The notes beneath the pieces were generated by a model. The model saw only the letters and a list, made by a program, of their open reading frames with translations, did no database searches and was not told the DNA's origin. Made by a program: the position numbers and the translations under genes. From positions 1 through 64,000 of the forward strand of contig CAXHKU010000920.1 of NCBI GenBank assembly GCA_964017125.1: 64,000 nt of DNA, in the 5' to 3' direction. Each line of letters begins with the position of its first letter. The stretch's first letter is position 1. This document shows positions 10,201 to 21,073 of the stretch, piece after piece. This DNA comes from Flabesymbios commensalis (taxonomy: Eukaryota > Annelida > Polychaeta > Terebellida > Flabelligeridae).

Positions 10201-11467
10201 CTACTAATGTAACCCTTTGTGCGCAAATCACGACATACTCGTTTTTAATTATTTGTATTATCATATCAATTAACTGTATAAAAATATGTGTTATCAGCAA
10301 AAAAATAGAACCGGTTGATCTCTAATGAAACAAACACGGGTTATATTATCCACTTGAAGTTACAGGTCGTGGTATAAGCGATATATATTGCTTTGCGTCG
10401 CTTTCTGCACATTGAGGCAATATCGCGACAGAAGGAAGCCCGAAGCCGGAACATGCCCTATTCTTATTTTGAATGACTTTAAGGGTTATTTTTAGTGCAT
10501 AGTACCAGAGACAGCATTGTACACTCATGCGAGGCAATTGCAAATGGATGGAAATTCCAATATAACTCAGCGGTCAAAGCGTTAAAAATATGTTGACATA
10601 ATTATATTTTAAAACGAATTCCATCCCCTGAAGGGTCTGTATGCAGAAAGAGTTAAAGGGAGTCGTCAGGGTTTATAGGGTCACTCATACATGTGCCAGT
10701 ATGCTTAACTCCCCGGGTAGAGCTCACACCACTCCCTTACGAAGTTACGTCACGTATGTGAATATTATAACGTGATGCATACCAGTTTTCGTTTTGTACT
10801 GCACTAACTTCTTAACACTTTGAGCAGGAAATCACAAACTTCCTAAAACCAACCATGCGAGAGGGGCATTCATTAAGTTCAACGAAATTGAGAAAGTTCA
10901 ATACGTTACACCGGCGTTGGTTTAAAGTTGGACCAATGTCAGTGACGCTGGTCTAGCAATAAACCAGCACCGAGCCAACGGCTCAAGTGTGCCGCTCGTC
11001 TTACTCATCACTCATCTGGTTTGTGATGGCGTACACAAACGAGGGCGTCAACGCATTTTTTCTGAGGAATACCGGAACAGACCGATTATTGTCCTACGAG
11101 ATATTTGCTTGACTCGGTATCACACTAAAAACACGGAGAAACTATGATGAGAGTAATTGGTGTGGTACTGAGAAAGAGACACTGAGGAAGAGATACTTGA
11201 TAGGATATCAGCCAGCCATCCACCAATGAAGCACGGCAATAACTGTGATCTATATATAGAGGCTCAGTTTTGCTTCCTTATTACAAGTTGTCATTGGCGA
11301 TCGATATAGTACATTTATAACATAGGTATCAACACATATAAACAATAGATCTAACAGTCGGATTATTCGGTTTCTTCTATAAATTAGAAGTCGTTGTTTC
11401 AAATCTGCTAGTGAAAATTTAGGTTTAAAAAAAGATAATAGAATATTGCGAAAATAGATGGGATTTT
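10201..11467. other. No gene seen; MITE relics
   Basis: 10340-10380 has half of the CACTTGAAG hairpin family (TTATCCACTTGAAGTTACAG). 10905-10985 is a decayed copy of the GTTGGGCCAACGT palindrome family. The rest is unassigned. Confidence 0.35.
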
Positions 11468-11563
11468 CAGGCAGCACGATACACTGAACCAATGTGAGAC
11501 CATCGTCTGCGACGCTGGCCCAACATTGAACCAACATTGGGTCAGTGTATCTTATTTGCTGGA
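11468..11563. mobile_element. Palindromic MITE, CAGCAAACACGA family
   Basis: Left end GGCAGCACGATACACTGAAC and right end GTCAGTGTATCTTATTTGCT are inverted. The centre (CATCGTCTGCGACGCTGGCC) is the diagnostic GTCGCAGACG core of the family. Noncoding hairpin, about 96 bp. Confidence 0.7.
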
Positions 11564-12006
11564 TCGAGACTGGCTGTCTATCAGACTGACATTTCAACCG
11601 TGAATCACATTTTCCATGCGGAATATTGAGTCAATACAATCTGCACCGATATTACCCCTAAATGTCAACACTGTAACAGAAGTGGCTCAATGGTTACTCA
11701 AACGGTGACCTAAAAAACACAGAGATCTGTCTCTGTTTACTAAATAATCATATAATATATAAAATAATTTCTCTTTCGTCAGACCACCAATAAATGCTTC
11801 TCTAAGATCAATAGATGACCGTAAAATATGAACACTGACATGTACATGCACGGTATTTCATTTCTGGATCAGATAATACATCTTAGTAATTTTCAGTTCA
11901 GACCAGTAAAAATACTTGATTAAAAACGTTACATAACTAGAAGATTGATCTAGGAAGAAATGACAAAATGTCCGGCTCACCTAATCTGTTGAAAATAAAG
12001 TGTTGC

Positions 12007-12159
12007 TTAATCTCTTGTATAATCCTTAGTGTCTACCGTGTGGGGGATGTGGATGTCAAACCAGACCTGCCCTTGGTACAAATACAAGACATGGTCCCTC
12101 CCTGCTCCAACACGGATATCACCTAAATACCGATCGCCTGCCACATACACCGCAGACAT
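12007..12159 (-). CDS. Candidate 3' exon or pseudogene fragment, unknown protein
   Basis: Fifty codons from the ATG at 12159 encode a varied, non-repetitive peptide (MSAVYVAGDRYLGDIRVGAG, then LYLYQGQVWFDIHIP) ending in a stop. The frame is open upstream to about 12327, so an exon could start there. The amino-acid mix and codon variety look more gene-like than neighbouring chance ORFs, and it lies outside the recognised MITEs. I do not recognise the family, see no clear splice acceptor, and it could be noise. Confidence 0.22.
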   Translation of the reverse strand: MSAVYVAGDRYLGDIRVGAGRDHVLYLYQGQVWFDIHIPHTVDTKDYTRD

Positions 12160-12325
12160 CGACGCCCGGAGAATTTTCCTTTCCAGAAATTTTGCGCAAA
12201 TTTTGGCGAAATAGAAACGCCGCAAGCTCATCGCTACGGACACAAACTGGTGAGGAGACATCTCCCAAGTGAATATATTACATTTATATTTACTTGAATT
12301 CGAGGAGGTTAAAATCGTTGGATTC

Positions 12326-12556
12326 AACCCCTAGAGCTCTGAAGTATTTATTTTGAATTTTCAGTCACTTGAAGCCGTGTCTCGCTACCGCGACACAGCT
12401 TCAAGTGACTGAAAATGTATGCGATTTGCGAAATTTATATCTCATTATATATCATTGTTTCAAAATTTTCGGCATAAACAGCTCGTTATACGGGATTATG
12501 CAAGTGCTGATAAAAACAGAGAATGTAGTGTAGTGGACATCATTGCTCTAGGGGTT
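12326..12556. mobile_element. MITE with 12-bp inverted ends AACCCCTAGAGC
   Basis: AACCCCTAGAGC (12326-12337) and its exact complement GCTCTAGGGGTT (12545-12556) bound a 231-bp noncoding element. It carries a long hairpin near its left end (next entry). No clear target duplication. Confidence 0.65.
12357..12416. repeat. Perfect 19-bp-arm hairpin
   Basis: ATTTTCAGTCACTTGAAGC (12357-12375) pairs exactly with 12398-12416. The inner GTGTC/GACAC extends the stem, leaving the loop TCGCTACCGC. It is the best-kept member of a hairpin family also seen at 5953, 6186, 23325 and 23573. Confidence 0.85.
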
Positions 12557-12734
12557 AAAGCATACACGGCGTGCAGTATCTGAGGTGTTGTGTGGTGTAC
12601 GAGGCGGAACCGAAGAGAGACTAACCAGCCCGCGAGTGACTGATCCAGATCAGGAGGGGAAAATCAACAGGCCCTCAATGTGGGCAACACGCCTGGTTTA
12701 TCGTAAAGAGATCCACACTGTCTATTCCTCCAAG

Positions 12735-12808
12735 CTAGGAAACACGAGATACTCGGCCAATGCTGGTCCATCGTCTCTAACTCGCTGGACCAACATTCAA
12801 TCACAATA
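12735..12808. mobile_element. Palindromic MITE relic, CAGCAAACACGA family
   Basis: GGAAACACGAGATACTCGGC, then CAATGCTGGTCC and its inverted partner GGACCAACATTCAATCA. The right terminus is decayed. Confidence 0.5.
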
Positions 12809-12905
12809 GGATGAGCTTCTTATGACTGAACCAATGTTGGTATTGCCTATTGGAGAACACATGGCGTACATGGTCAAATGACTGTCCATTGCAATCAAAT
12901 AGTGG

Positions 12906-13013
12906 CTCAGCAAACAAAACTATATCCCAATGTTGGTTTATTGCTGAACCAGCGTCGCAGACGGTGGACAAGCATTAAAACAACATTGGGTTGACGTTAA
13001 TTGTTGACTGAGA
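12906..13013. mobile_element. Palindromic MITE, CAGCAAACACGA family
   Basis: Begins CTCAGCAAACAAAACTATAT and has CCCAATGTTGGTTTA inverted against AAAACAACATTGGG around the core CAGCGTCGCAGACGGTGG. The right terminus is degraded (TTGTTGACTGAG). Confidence 0.65.
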
Positions 13014-13229
13014 CGGTACCGGGTACCTTATAAAATAAGTCGTTCTTGTGGCTTTCCTTTCAACTTAATTCTATCCGATCTACTTGTTATGTGTCAAGAA
13101 CCCTGTCCATGATCTTTAAAGGCATAAATATTATTAATGATATTAAATTTATCTCAACAAATGTGTATAATACGTTGAGTTACAATAGCATGCATGAATT
13201 GAGTGTTTATGAATATACACGCAAATAGT

Positions 13230-13284
13230 GAATGAATGAATGAATGAATGAACGAATGAATGAATGAATGAATGAATGAATGAA
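13230..13284. repeat. (AATG)n microsatellite
   Basis: About 13 tandem AATG units with one substitution (AACG). The apparent peptides across it (FIHSFIHS on the other strand) are artefacts of the repeat. Confidence 0.95.
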
Positions 13285-13542
13285 AACAAACAATGGGGTG
13301 AAGGATTATATATGCTGATTTGGAACGTTTCAACACTACCCTCCAGGCCTGGCACACATATCGCAGGCCATATACATATACTCGAGTACGTTGACCTAAA
13401 TATTTGACTTCTAATTCAATAAGTCAAGCTCCGGATCCCGTTTAGTCAGGAGACCATACCCCCCCCCCCCCTCACCTACCCAGATCTAGACGTGATGTAA
13501 AAGGGGGAATAGTTAAGTTAGACTTCACGACTGTGAGCATAA

Positions 13543-13641
13543 CCCAGCAAACACCAAACATTTGTACAATGTTGGACCAACGTCGAAGACGTGGGACCAA
13601 CGTTGTACAAATTTAAATACAAATGTTTTGTGTTTGCTGGG
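13543..13641. mobile_element. Palindromic MITE with complete termini, CAGCAAACAC family
   Basis: Ends CCCAGCAAACACCAAACATT and TTTTGTGTTTGCTGGG; internal TACAATGTTGGACCAACGTC mirrors GGGACCAACGTTGTACAAAT. About 99 bp and both ends intact, making it a good reference for the family's true termini. Confidence 0.85.
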
Positions 13642-14642
13642 AACATAGTTAATTATGCATCATCATAAACAGCGATTTTGAAATCGAAATTTAGAATATA
13701 TTATTGTCTAAAATTATTATCTCGAAGATATCGGAATCCAGAAGGCGGTATTGTGTTCTGTGGAGACCAGTCCCACTCCCCAGCCATGGCGATGTATGGG
13801 ATTTGCTTCCAGGATTACCATAACGGTAATCAAATCCATAACCTTGAGTCTTGTGAGCACAAAGTTAACCCTTGCAGTCCAGACAGTAACCAATTTAACC
13901 CTACCATCCCTAGGGACGCTTTCAAACGCAGGCAAAATGTTGTTTTTTTCGCAACAAAAATAGATTTAAATTAATCAAATGGGCAGATGAAACAGATGTA
14001 TATAGTCTGGTTTTAAAATCTTTGCTTATTTTTCATTCATCCGAAGCTGGCAATCGCGTAAGCCATCTTCAGATAAATGAAAAAAAGGCAAGTAGCGATG
14101 AAACCCGTAACGATATACAAAGGTAATATAATGCAGTTAATACGTGAGTAACATTGTCCAAATTAATATTAGATACATAGGCCTAATCCTAATCAAATCG
14201 CAAAAAATCACAAGTTGACAATACAAGTGAAAGGGTATTTACAACTCACGTGCGCTGTCAACGAATGATATCACTGCATCCTCAATATTTAGACGGTTAT
14301 CACGTGTCGTGCTGTTGGGTCTAGGTATGTACACAGGTACACAAACCAGTATAAATCGCACATTACCAGGATATAATGTACATGTGTCAGGTATGTAGTG
14401 TACGTATAAATATATGTCATATCGTGATGTGATATGGAAACACAGTAACTAGGCTACACAAACTCAAAGTGGTTCATAATTAAAATAAAATAACGTCAAT
14501 GGCGAGGTAGACCAGTTGCAATTCACGACTGCCAATGATAAATTCTTATTCCGTACAACAGTTCAATACAATTCACCTCTCGTCACAATAATGTACTGTG
14601 TTTTGCGATCACAATTTAATGTCATACATGTGTAGGTTATAA

Positions 14643-14741
14643 CTAGAAAGGTTGGCCCAAGGCTGGTTTAATATTGGGCCGACGTCTTCGACGTCGTCCC
14701 AATATTAAACCAGCCTTGGGTGAACGTCTCGTGTTTCCTGG
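14643..14741. mobile_element. Palindromic MITE, CAGCAAACACGA family
   Basis: CCCAAGGCTGGTTTAATATT mirrors AATATTAAACCAGCCTTGGG around GGGCCGACGTCTTCGACGTC. The right end GTCTCGTGTTTCCTGG matches the family terminus; the left terminus is eroded. Confidence 0.75.
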
Positions 14742-14869
14742 TTATGCACCCAGTGTCATGAACACGCGCTGGTGATAGTGAAAACAATGCCCAGCTGTGA
14801 CAGTGGTGTGACAGCGGATATATGTACAGCCACATCCTGGTGACAATGTCTAACCCTTACAACGCTCAA

Positions 14870-15050
14870 ATATTTACTATGGAGATCAAAGGGTTTGTCG
14901 ATTTGAAATCATAATAAATATCTTAGTCAGCTTTTTCCGCTTCATTTGAATACCCATGTTATGGGTCTACGGTCCGCCATTATATTTTAATTCTTCTTTA
15001 GATATCCCGACGTATAAAGCCGGTCACCGCGCTGAAAGGGTTAATAACAA
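14870..15050 (-). mobile_element. MITE copy, AACCCTTTCAGCGC family (inverted relative to the copy at 10 kb)
   Basis: Ends in GCGCTGAAAGGGTTAATAAC and carries GGGTCTACGGTC and GCTTTTTCCGCTTCATTTGA, the reverse complements of blocks at 10049-10110. Also carries GACGTATAAAGCCGGTCACC, shared with the copy at 25.9 kb. Noncoding. Confidence 0.6.
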
Positions 15051-15121
15051 TTTGCCACTCAGTTGGCTATATATTACGTTTATCAACAAGCCGCGATGAG
15101 TAATAGAACATGCGATCCGTA

Positions 15122-15317
15122 TTAAAGGTGATCTATCACCCCTGATATGGTATGAATAATTATGTCCTTATATGGGGTGATTGTGACCCTCTCAAGAGGG
15201 TCACATGATAGCCAATCACCCCATATACGGAAACACTTGTGCCCCATCTTGTGGCAACTTTGATTTATTTGCCACAAAATGATTCATACTATATAAGGGG
15301 TGATAGATCCCCTTTAA
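15122..15317. mobile_element. TTAA-flanked MITE (family AGGTGATCTATCACC), full length
   Basis: TTAAAGGTGATCTATCACCC at the left and GATCCCCTTTAA at the right. The inner palindromic block GTGACCCTCTCAAGAGGGTC sits near 15181. About 196 bp, noncoding, near-identical over long stretches to 35452-35626. Confidence 0.85.
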
Positions 15318-15883
15318 AATATGATAACGTAGAGATGAGTGATTTTATCGTGTCAAATCCATTTCTCTCTCCTAGATTTTTCGAATTTTCCATTTAATTT
15401 GCAAAACAACTTAATTTCAAGTTAAAACATTCTGTTCCTGTTAGGTCGCATATTTTATTGGGCGCACCCACATGTTCACATAAGGTGCTAAGACTTAAAG
15501 ACCTTAAAATAAAAGCGAATGTGAGGTGTGAATAGTGAGAAAGTATGTGAAACGGAAATGAAGGGGTACACATATACGTTGCATTTATTAGAGACTCTCA
15601 CATATTTTACCGGCTAAAAGGGTTGATCATAGATAATTAGCATGCATTTTCTCATGGCAGGCCAATTTCGACATCAGAAAAACTTGAATCGAAGTATTGT
15701 AAATTGGAAATAACCTCAGGCATGCTCACTCTGTTTCCCAAATATGATAAAGGTATGGACATGCTGTTTACTTGGAGATGGGTGCACTCTGTAACTTGCA
15801 TTTAATTAGAAAAGAAACTTCGACATCATCATGATCATGCAAGGCCTGTATGAAGATACATTTGACAAGAAGCAAGCGTTTAT

Positions 15884-16001
15884 CATCTTCCTTCACAAGG
15901 CCCGCTACTCCCGACGTCGTCTGCGCTACTCCCGACGTCGTCTGCGCTACTCCCAAAGTCGCAGACGACGTCGGGAGTAGCGGGCCTTGTGAAGGAAGAT
16001 G
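15884..16001. repeat. Perfect palindrome, 42-bp arms, with tandem 21-bp repeat in the loop
   Basis: 15884-15925 and 15960-16001 are exact reverse complements over 42 bp. The 34-bp loop starts with a second copy of the innermost 21 bp of the left arm (CTACTCCCGACGTCGTCTGC, 15926-), so the right arm can pair with either copy. GC-rich against an AT-rich background. No ORF of substance. Confidence 0.95.
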
Positions 16002-18019
16002 GCGTTTATAAATGAGAAATCACTCCTGCATAATATGTCCAGTCGAACGTTATATTATACTTAAGAACACAATACTTGTCATTTTGCATGTATTATGATT
16101 CTATGTCATTAACACCAACAACATTCCTTCTGATAACGGAGAGGTGGATGACAAAGAGGTGACTCGGGCTAGTGCTCTTCAATAATGAACTTTACCATAA
16201 ACGTTAAACGTATAGCCGATGCATAGTTATGTTTTCGTATAATAATTATGAAGATGTCGCCAAAAGGTGTTACAGGACTCCGGGACTAGTATTCAAATGT
16301 GGTCGAACTCTTTGCAAACACCACAAGGTGGATTCACAAACAATATATCAGTGGACCGGCTTGTTTAAACAGAATGATGTAGGTTTATTTTTTCATATCG
16401 ACAGAGGCACTACACTAATATTAGCAAACGCCATTTTGTCGCGGGCGTTGCCAAATCAGTGTTGCATCGCACAAAAGAGGATAGAATCTACATTCTTTGA
16501 TCATGTTGATCGCACCGATCGCTAAATTGAGCCACTCTCTGTTGTTTGTTTTCGTGGGCTGTCTGTCGGTCGTTCTCGTTGATCTATTTTTTGCAATTGA
16601 GAATTCTGTCGAAGATCATATTGTGCTTATGCTTATAAGTTCGACAAAACATCATATTCCATTTTTTTTATTAAAATCATGACGAATTAAGTGAGACAAG
16701 ATGGAATTGTTACACAAGATGACTTTGTTACACAATGAGTGGAGTGTTTGGGTGCTTTCCGTCACAAATTTACAGACCGTAAAATGAGGATAATTACATT
16801 TGTAGCGGAGCTCAAGCGCTAAAATGTGCTCCAGATAAAGACGATAATGATGATTGCTGTTGGCAAATGTACCTGCAACTTGCAGGCATTTACGCTAACC
16901 ATTCCATCGCCAGGTATTACGTTTTAGATCCATTGTCCTTCCAGACACGTATATACGACATTTAAGCAAGCTGTCAAAATACATCAAATACTTAGTTGTA
17001 TATTGTACTGGATGCTCAGTTAATCGACTAATATAATATCGGATATGTCCAGTTTTCATAAATAGAAATTATTGGGGGGTTTAATGTCGTTTTTAATATC
17101 AAGGGGAGGGGGGGGGGCGATATGTTCATTCCGGTTCAGAATGGAATTGCTAATTAACGTAATTTCTAGCTTGAACTGAAAGTAATACGTTAATTTTCAA
17201 ATTAAATATTGTCAACATTTTTTAACTTCAGATTGGACTCTGATATCTGTTTGGTTGCGCATAATATACCGTCCGCCACTTTAAGTTCTAAATGAAATAC
17301 CAGCCGAGTTTATAAGTGTATCTACAGCACCATTACCCATCTTTTTCATTATCAGATTATGCATATAGAGAATAAATGAATACTAATAAACCCCTCGGGT
17401 TTAGTCTTGTACTCCCTATTTGTGGACCTGCATAATTCTCTACTATCTTGATTTAGTAAGCTATAGTCTATATTCAGTATGCGGATTCATGGCGTCCCAT
17501 GTATGGTCAACACTAAAGCTTGAATTATCACCGTAATGATCCTAACATTTTATCACAAGTTTGGCGAAACTATCATTAGGCTGAGATTGACAATGTTTTT
17601 TAGTAAAAGTAAAAAATATGATATTTGTGGGTGATAAAAGAGTGATAAAGAGATTGGTATATGGCTTAATCATTACTAAAATCAAGCTACATGAACAGAT
17701 ATACTTGTTATTTTTGCTGCTGCTGTATGATATGAATCAGCTATACAGTGGGGAATCTAACCCAGAAACTCGAGGCTCCAGGTTCTGAAACTACAGACGA
17801 GTCGAATGAGCCCCCCGCGGAAAAAAATAAACAGTAGAAGAATTCCTTGGAGAAACGGCCACTAAAAATTCAGCATACAACACCGTACACAAGTCGTTTA
17901 AATTTAGTAAAATCGTTACTTTTAAAATAATTGGTATTTCTAAAAAAATTGTCTATTCGTTTTACCGTACCACACACCTGATGTAGAGAACATATCAAAT
18001 AACGAGATTTAACGTCATT
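16002..18019. other. No gene seen
   Basis: AT-rich; chance ORFs only (including a 98-codon one at 16229 without recognisable motifs). Poly-G tracts near 17103-17118. Confidence 0.4.
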
Positions 18020-18321
18020 AGGGCTTTCCCCAGAAAAAAATGATAAGAGCGGGGGGGATTTTTAAAAAGTGCGCTGCATGTTGGTGTTGTGAACCAGTGA
18101 TGCCCGAAGCGCGCGCGCCGGAGACGCACAGTGCAAGGGGGGTACGGGGGCATGCCCCCTAAAAAAAGTGAAGTTTTGAAATGGTGCAAATGGAGCTAAT
18201 TTCCAAGGTTGAGGCCAATAAAAAAAAAATTAAAAATAATAAATTAGGCATTTTGTCCGCGCGGCGCTGGAATGAAACAGGGCGGCGCAGCGCCGCGGGT
18301 CCGCGCTTTGGGGAAAGCCCT
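18020..18321. mobile_element. 302-bp MITE with 13-bp inverted ends and CATT target duplication
   Basis: AGGGCTTTCCCCA (18020-18032) and TGGGGAAAGCCCT (18309-18321) are exact complements. CATT abuts both ends (18016-18019 and 18322-18325). The interior is unusually GC-rich, with GCGCGCGCGCC and GGCGGCGCAGCGCCGC. Noncoding. The short duplication and ends are consistent with a cut-and-paste DNA element of unknown superfamily. Confidence 0.85.
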
Positions 18322-18369
18322 CATTATATAATGAGTTATAAAGTGCACTCAAAAAATGTGTGAACACAA

Positions 18370-18835
18370 TACATCAGAACCAATGCTGAATCAATGTTGG
18401 TCTGAGCCAATGGGCAAACATTCATTCGGCATCGAGCCAAGATCTTTCGGCAGCTAAGCATACGGTAAAACAGTCGGTGTAATACTTCTCATTGTTCAGC
18501 TGCAGAATTCACTGCTGTTTGCCTTTGCACGACATAATACATAGGCATGGAAAGTCCACAGTTCTATATATCCATCTACCTGAACTTCAAGCCGGGTGAA
18601 AATGTTGAGGAGAAAAATTGGCGGCGATCGGAATAATGAAATAATGATAGTGTGTTCCACAATGATGACAACACCTTAACGAACGTCTAGCTCACTAATT
18701 ATGAGAAGCTAATGAGATACCGGTGTGATCATCATTACGCCGCTGTGAACAAGACACTCAACCAGAATGAGGGCAATGCTGGGCCAAAGCCTGTGACGTT
18801 GGTCCAGGATTGTCCCAATCTGCACTACCGTCTCG
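18370..18835. repeat. Two relics of the CAGCAAACACGA palindrome family
   Basis: About 18378-18430 (CAATGCTGAATCAATGTTGG, then GGCATCGAGCC) and 18768-18825 (GCAATGCTGGGCCAAAGCCT, GACGTTGGTCCAGGATTG). Both are decayed fragments; the DNA between is unassigned. Confidence 0.4.
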
Positions 18836-19043
18836 CTTTTGTCGGCCCGGACGAACACACAAATCACTAATAAATGGCATATCAGATAGACAGCAATTCA
18901 CACAAAACCCCAGCACATGTGAAGTCAAACAAGGGTATCCAAGATCCTGATTCATACAAAACATACATTACTGACGGGATTCTCTTCGAAAATCCTGCAT
19001 TATACCAATGATTTATTAAGCTAACCATATTTTCACAGGCTGC

Positions 19044-19412
19044 GCAGAAAATAATTTGTTCCAGAAAAATTGTGCAGCAGTTTAGTAGCCGTGAGTGTGC
19101 GTAGATAAGCCTACAGGGAATAATTTGCTTCAGAAAAATTGTGTAGCAGTTTAGCATACTGGCATGTGTCAAGCTACTATTCTCCATACGAAGAACTGCT
19201 ACACCAACATATTATTGTGTAGCATTTGCCCAAAATTGCGTAGCAAACTGCACCGCTACACCAGACAAATTATTCCCTGGCCTACTAGTACTATATAATT
19301 ATCCACGCCAAAAACTGGTACACCAACATATAACTTACTGTGTAGTACCCCCCCCCCCTTAATTGTTTGGCAAACTACATGTACTCCGCTACAACAGACA
19401 AATTATTCCCTG
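19044..19412. mobile_element. MITE with CAGGGAATAATTTG ends, duplicated left and right halves
   Basis: CAGGGAATAATTTG at 19114 pairs with CAAATTATTCCCTG at 19266-19279 and again at 19399-19412. A decayed left-type copy (AAAATAATTTGTTCCAG) lies at 19047. GAAAAATTGTG(C/T)AGCAGTTTAG follows both left ends. The order left-left-right-right suggests an insertion into a sibling copy or internal duplication. Noncoding. Confidence 0.65.
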
Positions 19413-19940
19413 ACAGGATAAGTTTCTAAAAATCGCATGTGAAACTGTGTTCAATGAGCGTCGTTCATTCACTGGTGATATCATACCATTCAACTTACCG
19501 TCCATTGAACATGTTAAAGTTGAGCCAAGAGTGGGTGGTGAAATCCACACTTCTTTAATATTGTTGGACTATCCAGCTAAGTCGCAGCACCATGTACATG
19601 TACAAACTGATCCCACTTATCCACGACTCAAATCCACGATATAAACTTGAGAATAATCCATCACATAATATCTCTGTGACTGTGCTGACGACGGACAGGG
19701 CATCCAGCGTATAAATATGTGTCTTCCTCACTTCATCAAAGTAGGCCTAACAATGATTAAATAATAGGCGAGGCACCAATCAGCTGAATTTACTGTGGAC
19801 ATATACACGTGCTGCGACCTCTAACAAACACCTTCACAAGACTGGTCAGTTCAAATGCTGAGATGATTTATCCAGCCGCGGATGCAGCGGTCCACCAGAC
19901 ACATTCCAGCGCAGACCACCCTGCCAACCATCAAGTAGAT

Positions 19941-20047
19941 ACACAGCAATCACAAGACGTTATCATATTCTGGTTTGATGTTGTGCCAACGTCGCAGACG
20001 TTGGCACAACATCAAACCAGAATATGATCAACGTCTCTTGTTGACTC
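19941..20047. mobile_element. Palindromic MITE, CAGCAAACACGA family, very symmetric core
   Basis: About 19968-20029 is an almost perfect palindrome (ATTCTGGTTTGATGTTGTGC mirrored) around CCAACGTCGCAGACGTTGG. Flanking AAGACGTTATC and GATCAACGTCTCTTG mark the outer arms. Confidence 0.8.
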
Positions 20048-21005
20048 TTACCCAAGAGATGCTGGCTCGGCGTTCATCCCCCTTTGGCCAACGCCTGCCT
20101 ACAAAAGGCACCGCATGCACAGCAATGCTCACACTGTCCTGCATTGCGGCATAATCGCCGTCCACCGACGCTATGCCGGGCCAGCCGTTCGAAGGTCAGG
20201 CCTAGCATTAGCCCAGTGTCTCTAGCGTTTGCACGGGGGAAGACGATCACAAATAAGCGTTGAATGTTTACCAGGGGAAAACGTTTTATCTGGCCACACT
20301 CGTCAAAACAGGGATATGTAATGCCCAGACTCGGGCCTTGGGAATACTCGTCAGCGCCGGGGTATACCGTAAACCAGAGAAATCCACGCATGGAAATTCA
20401 CGGAACAAGTTATTCTCACCCTTTCTAGAAGAGTAGCATAAATCTGACATTTCAAGTGATTGTGATTCAATTAAATTTAAATCAGCAATGAAAGTACACG
20501 GTCCAGGCTAGCTGTAAATCTGACGACAAGACTTATTTAAAACATTTGTATAATATTACTAATGATATTCTAACACATTAATTTTAATAAATAGTTTTGC
20601 ATCTGCTGAAAAAAATATCGCCCAGTAAAAGAGCTGAGTGATATAGTGATGTTCAGTTTATCACATTACATCACGCAGAAATTGTAACAATACACTATAC
20701 TGTCTACAGGGTGAAACAGTTTATAAGTTAAAATAATAATAGTAACCCCAAATTCGCGAAAGCGATTTCAATTATCCACCTTACAGTATTATATTGTTGC
20801 TGCATCATCGGTGGCTGCCGGGCTGCGCTCGCCGGTGCTTGCTTAAGCATAGATTGTGGCTTATGAACGCTGGAGGTCAAGCCCCACATGACAGGTAGTG
20901 GCACAGGCCGCGGTAGCATCGTCCCCCGGGGATCGGCGGCGTTATAACACCCTAATCCATACAAACATAACCCTTCAGCTCCAGAATACCTCACACATAG
21001 CATTA

Positions 21006-21073
21006 CACTCAATGTTGTTTCAAGGTTGGGCCAGCGTCGCAGACGGTGGACCAACCTTGAAACAACATTGAGT
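21006..21073. mobile_element. Palindromic MITE core, same family
   Basis: ACTCAATGTTGTTTCAAGGT mirrors ACCTTGAAACAACATTGAGT around GGGCCAGCGTCGCAGACGGT. The outer CAGCAAACAC termini are not present, so it is a core or shortened copy. Confidence 0.7.

Noticed and set aside
13149-13357. Minus-strand frames reading SFIHSFIHS
   Set aside because: They are the (AATG)n microsatellite translated, not proteins.
16229-16525. 98-codon frame with several Cys and His
   Set aside because: Cys/His spacing fits no zinc finger I know, and there is no supporting context.
19447-19644. 65-codon frame with gene-like composition
   Set aside because: Starts at GTG, no splice signals seen and no family recognised; too weak to list as a CDS.
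20074-20391. 105-codon minus-strand frame with a Cys cluster (CEHCCACGAFC)
   Set aside because: No zinc-binding pattern of known type, no ATG-based coding context, and a MITE-like stretch inside; probably chance.
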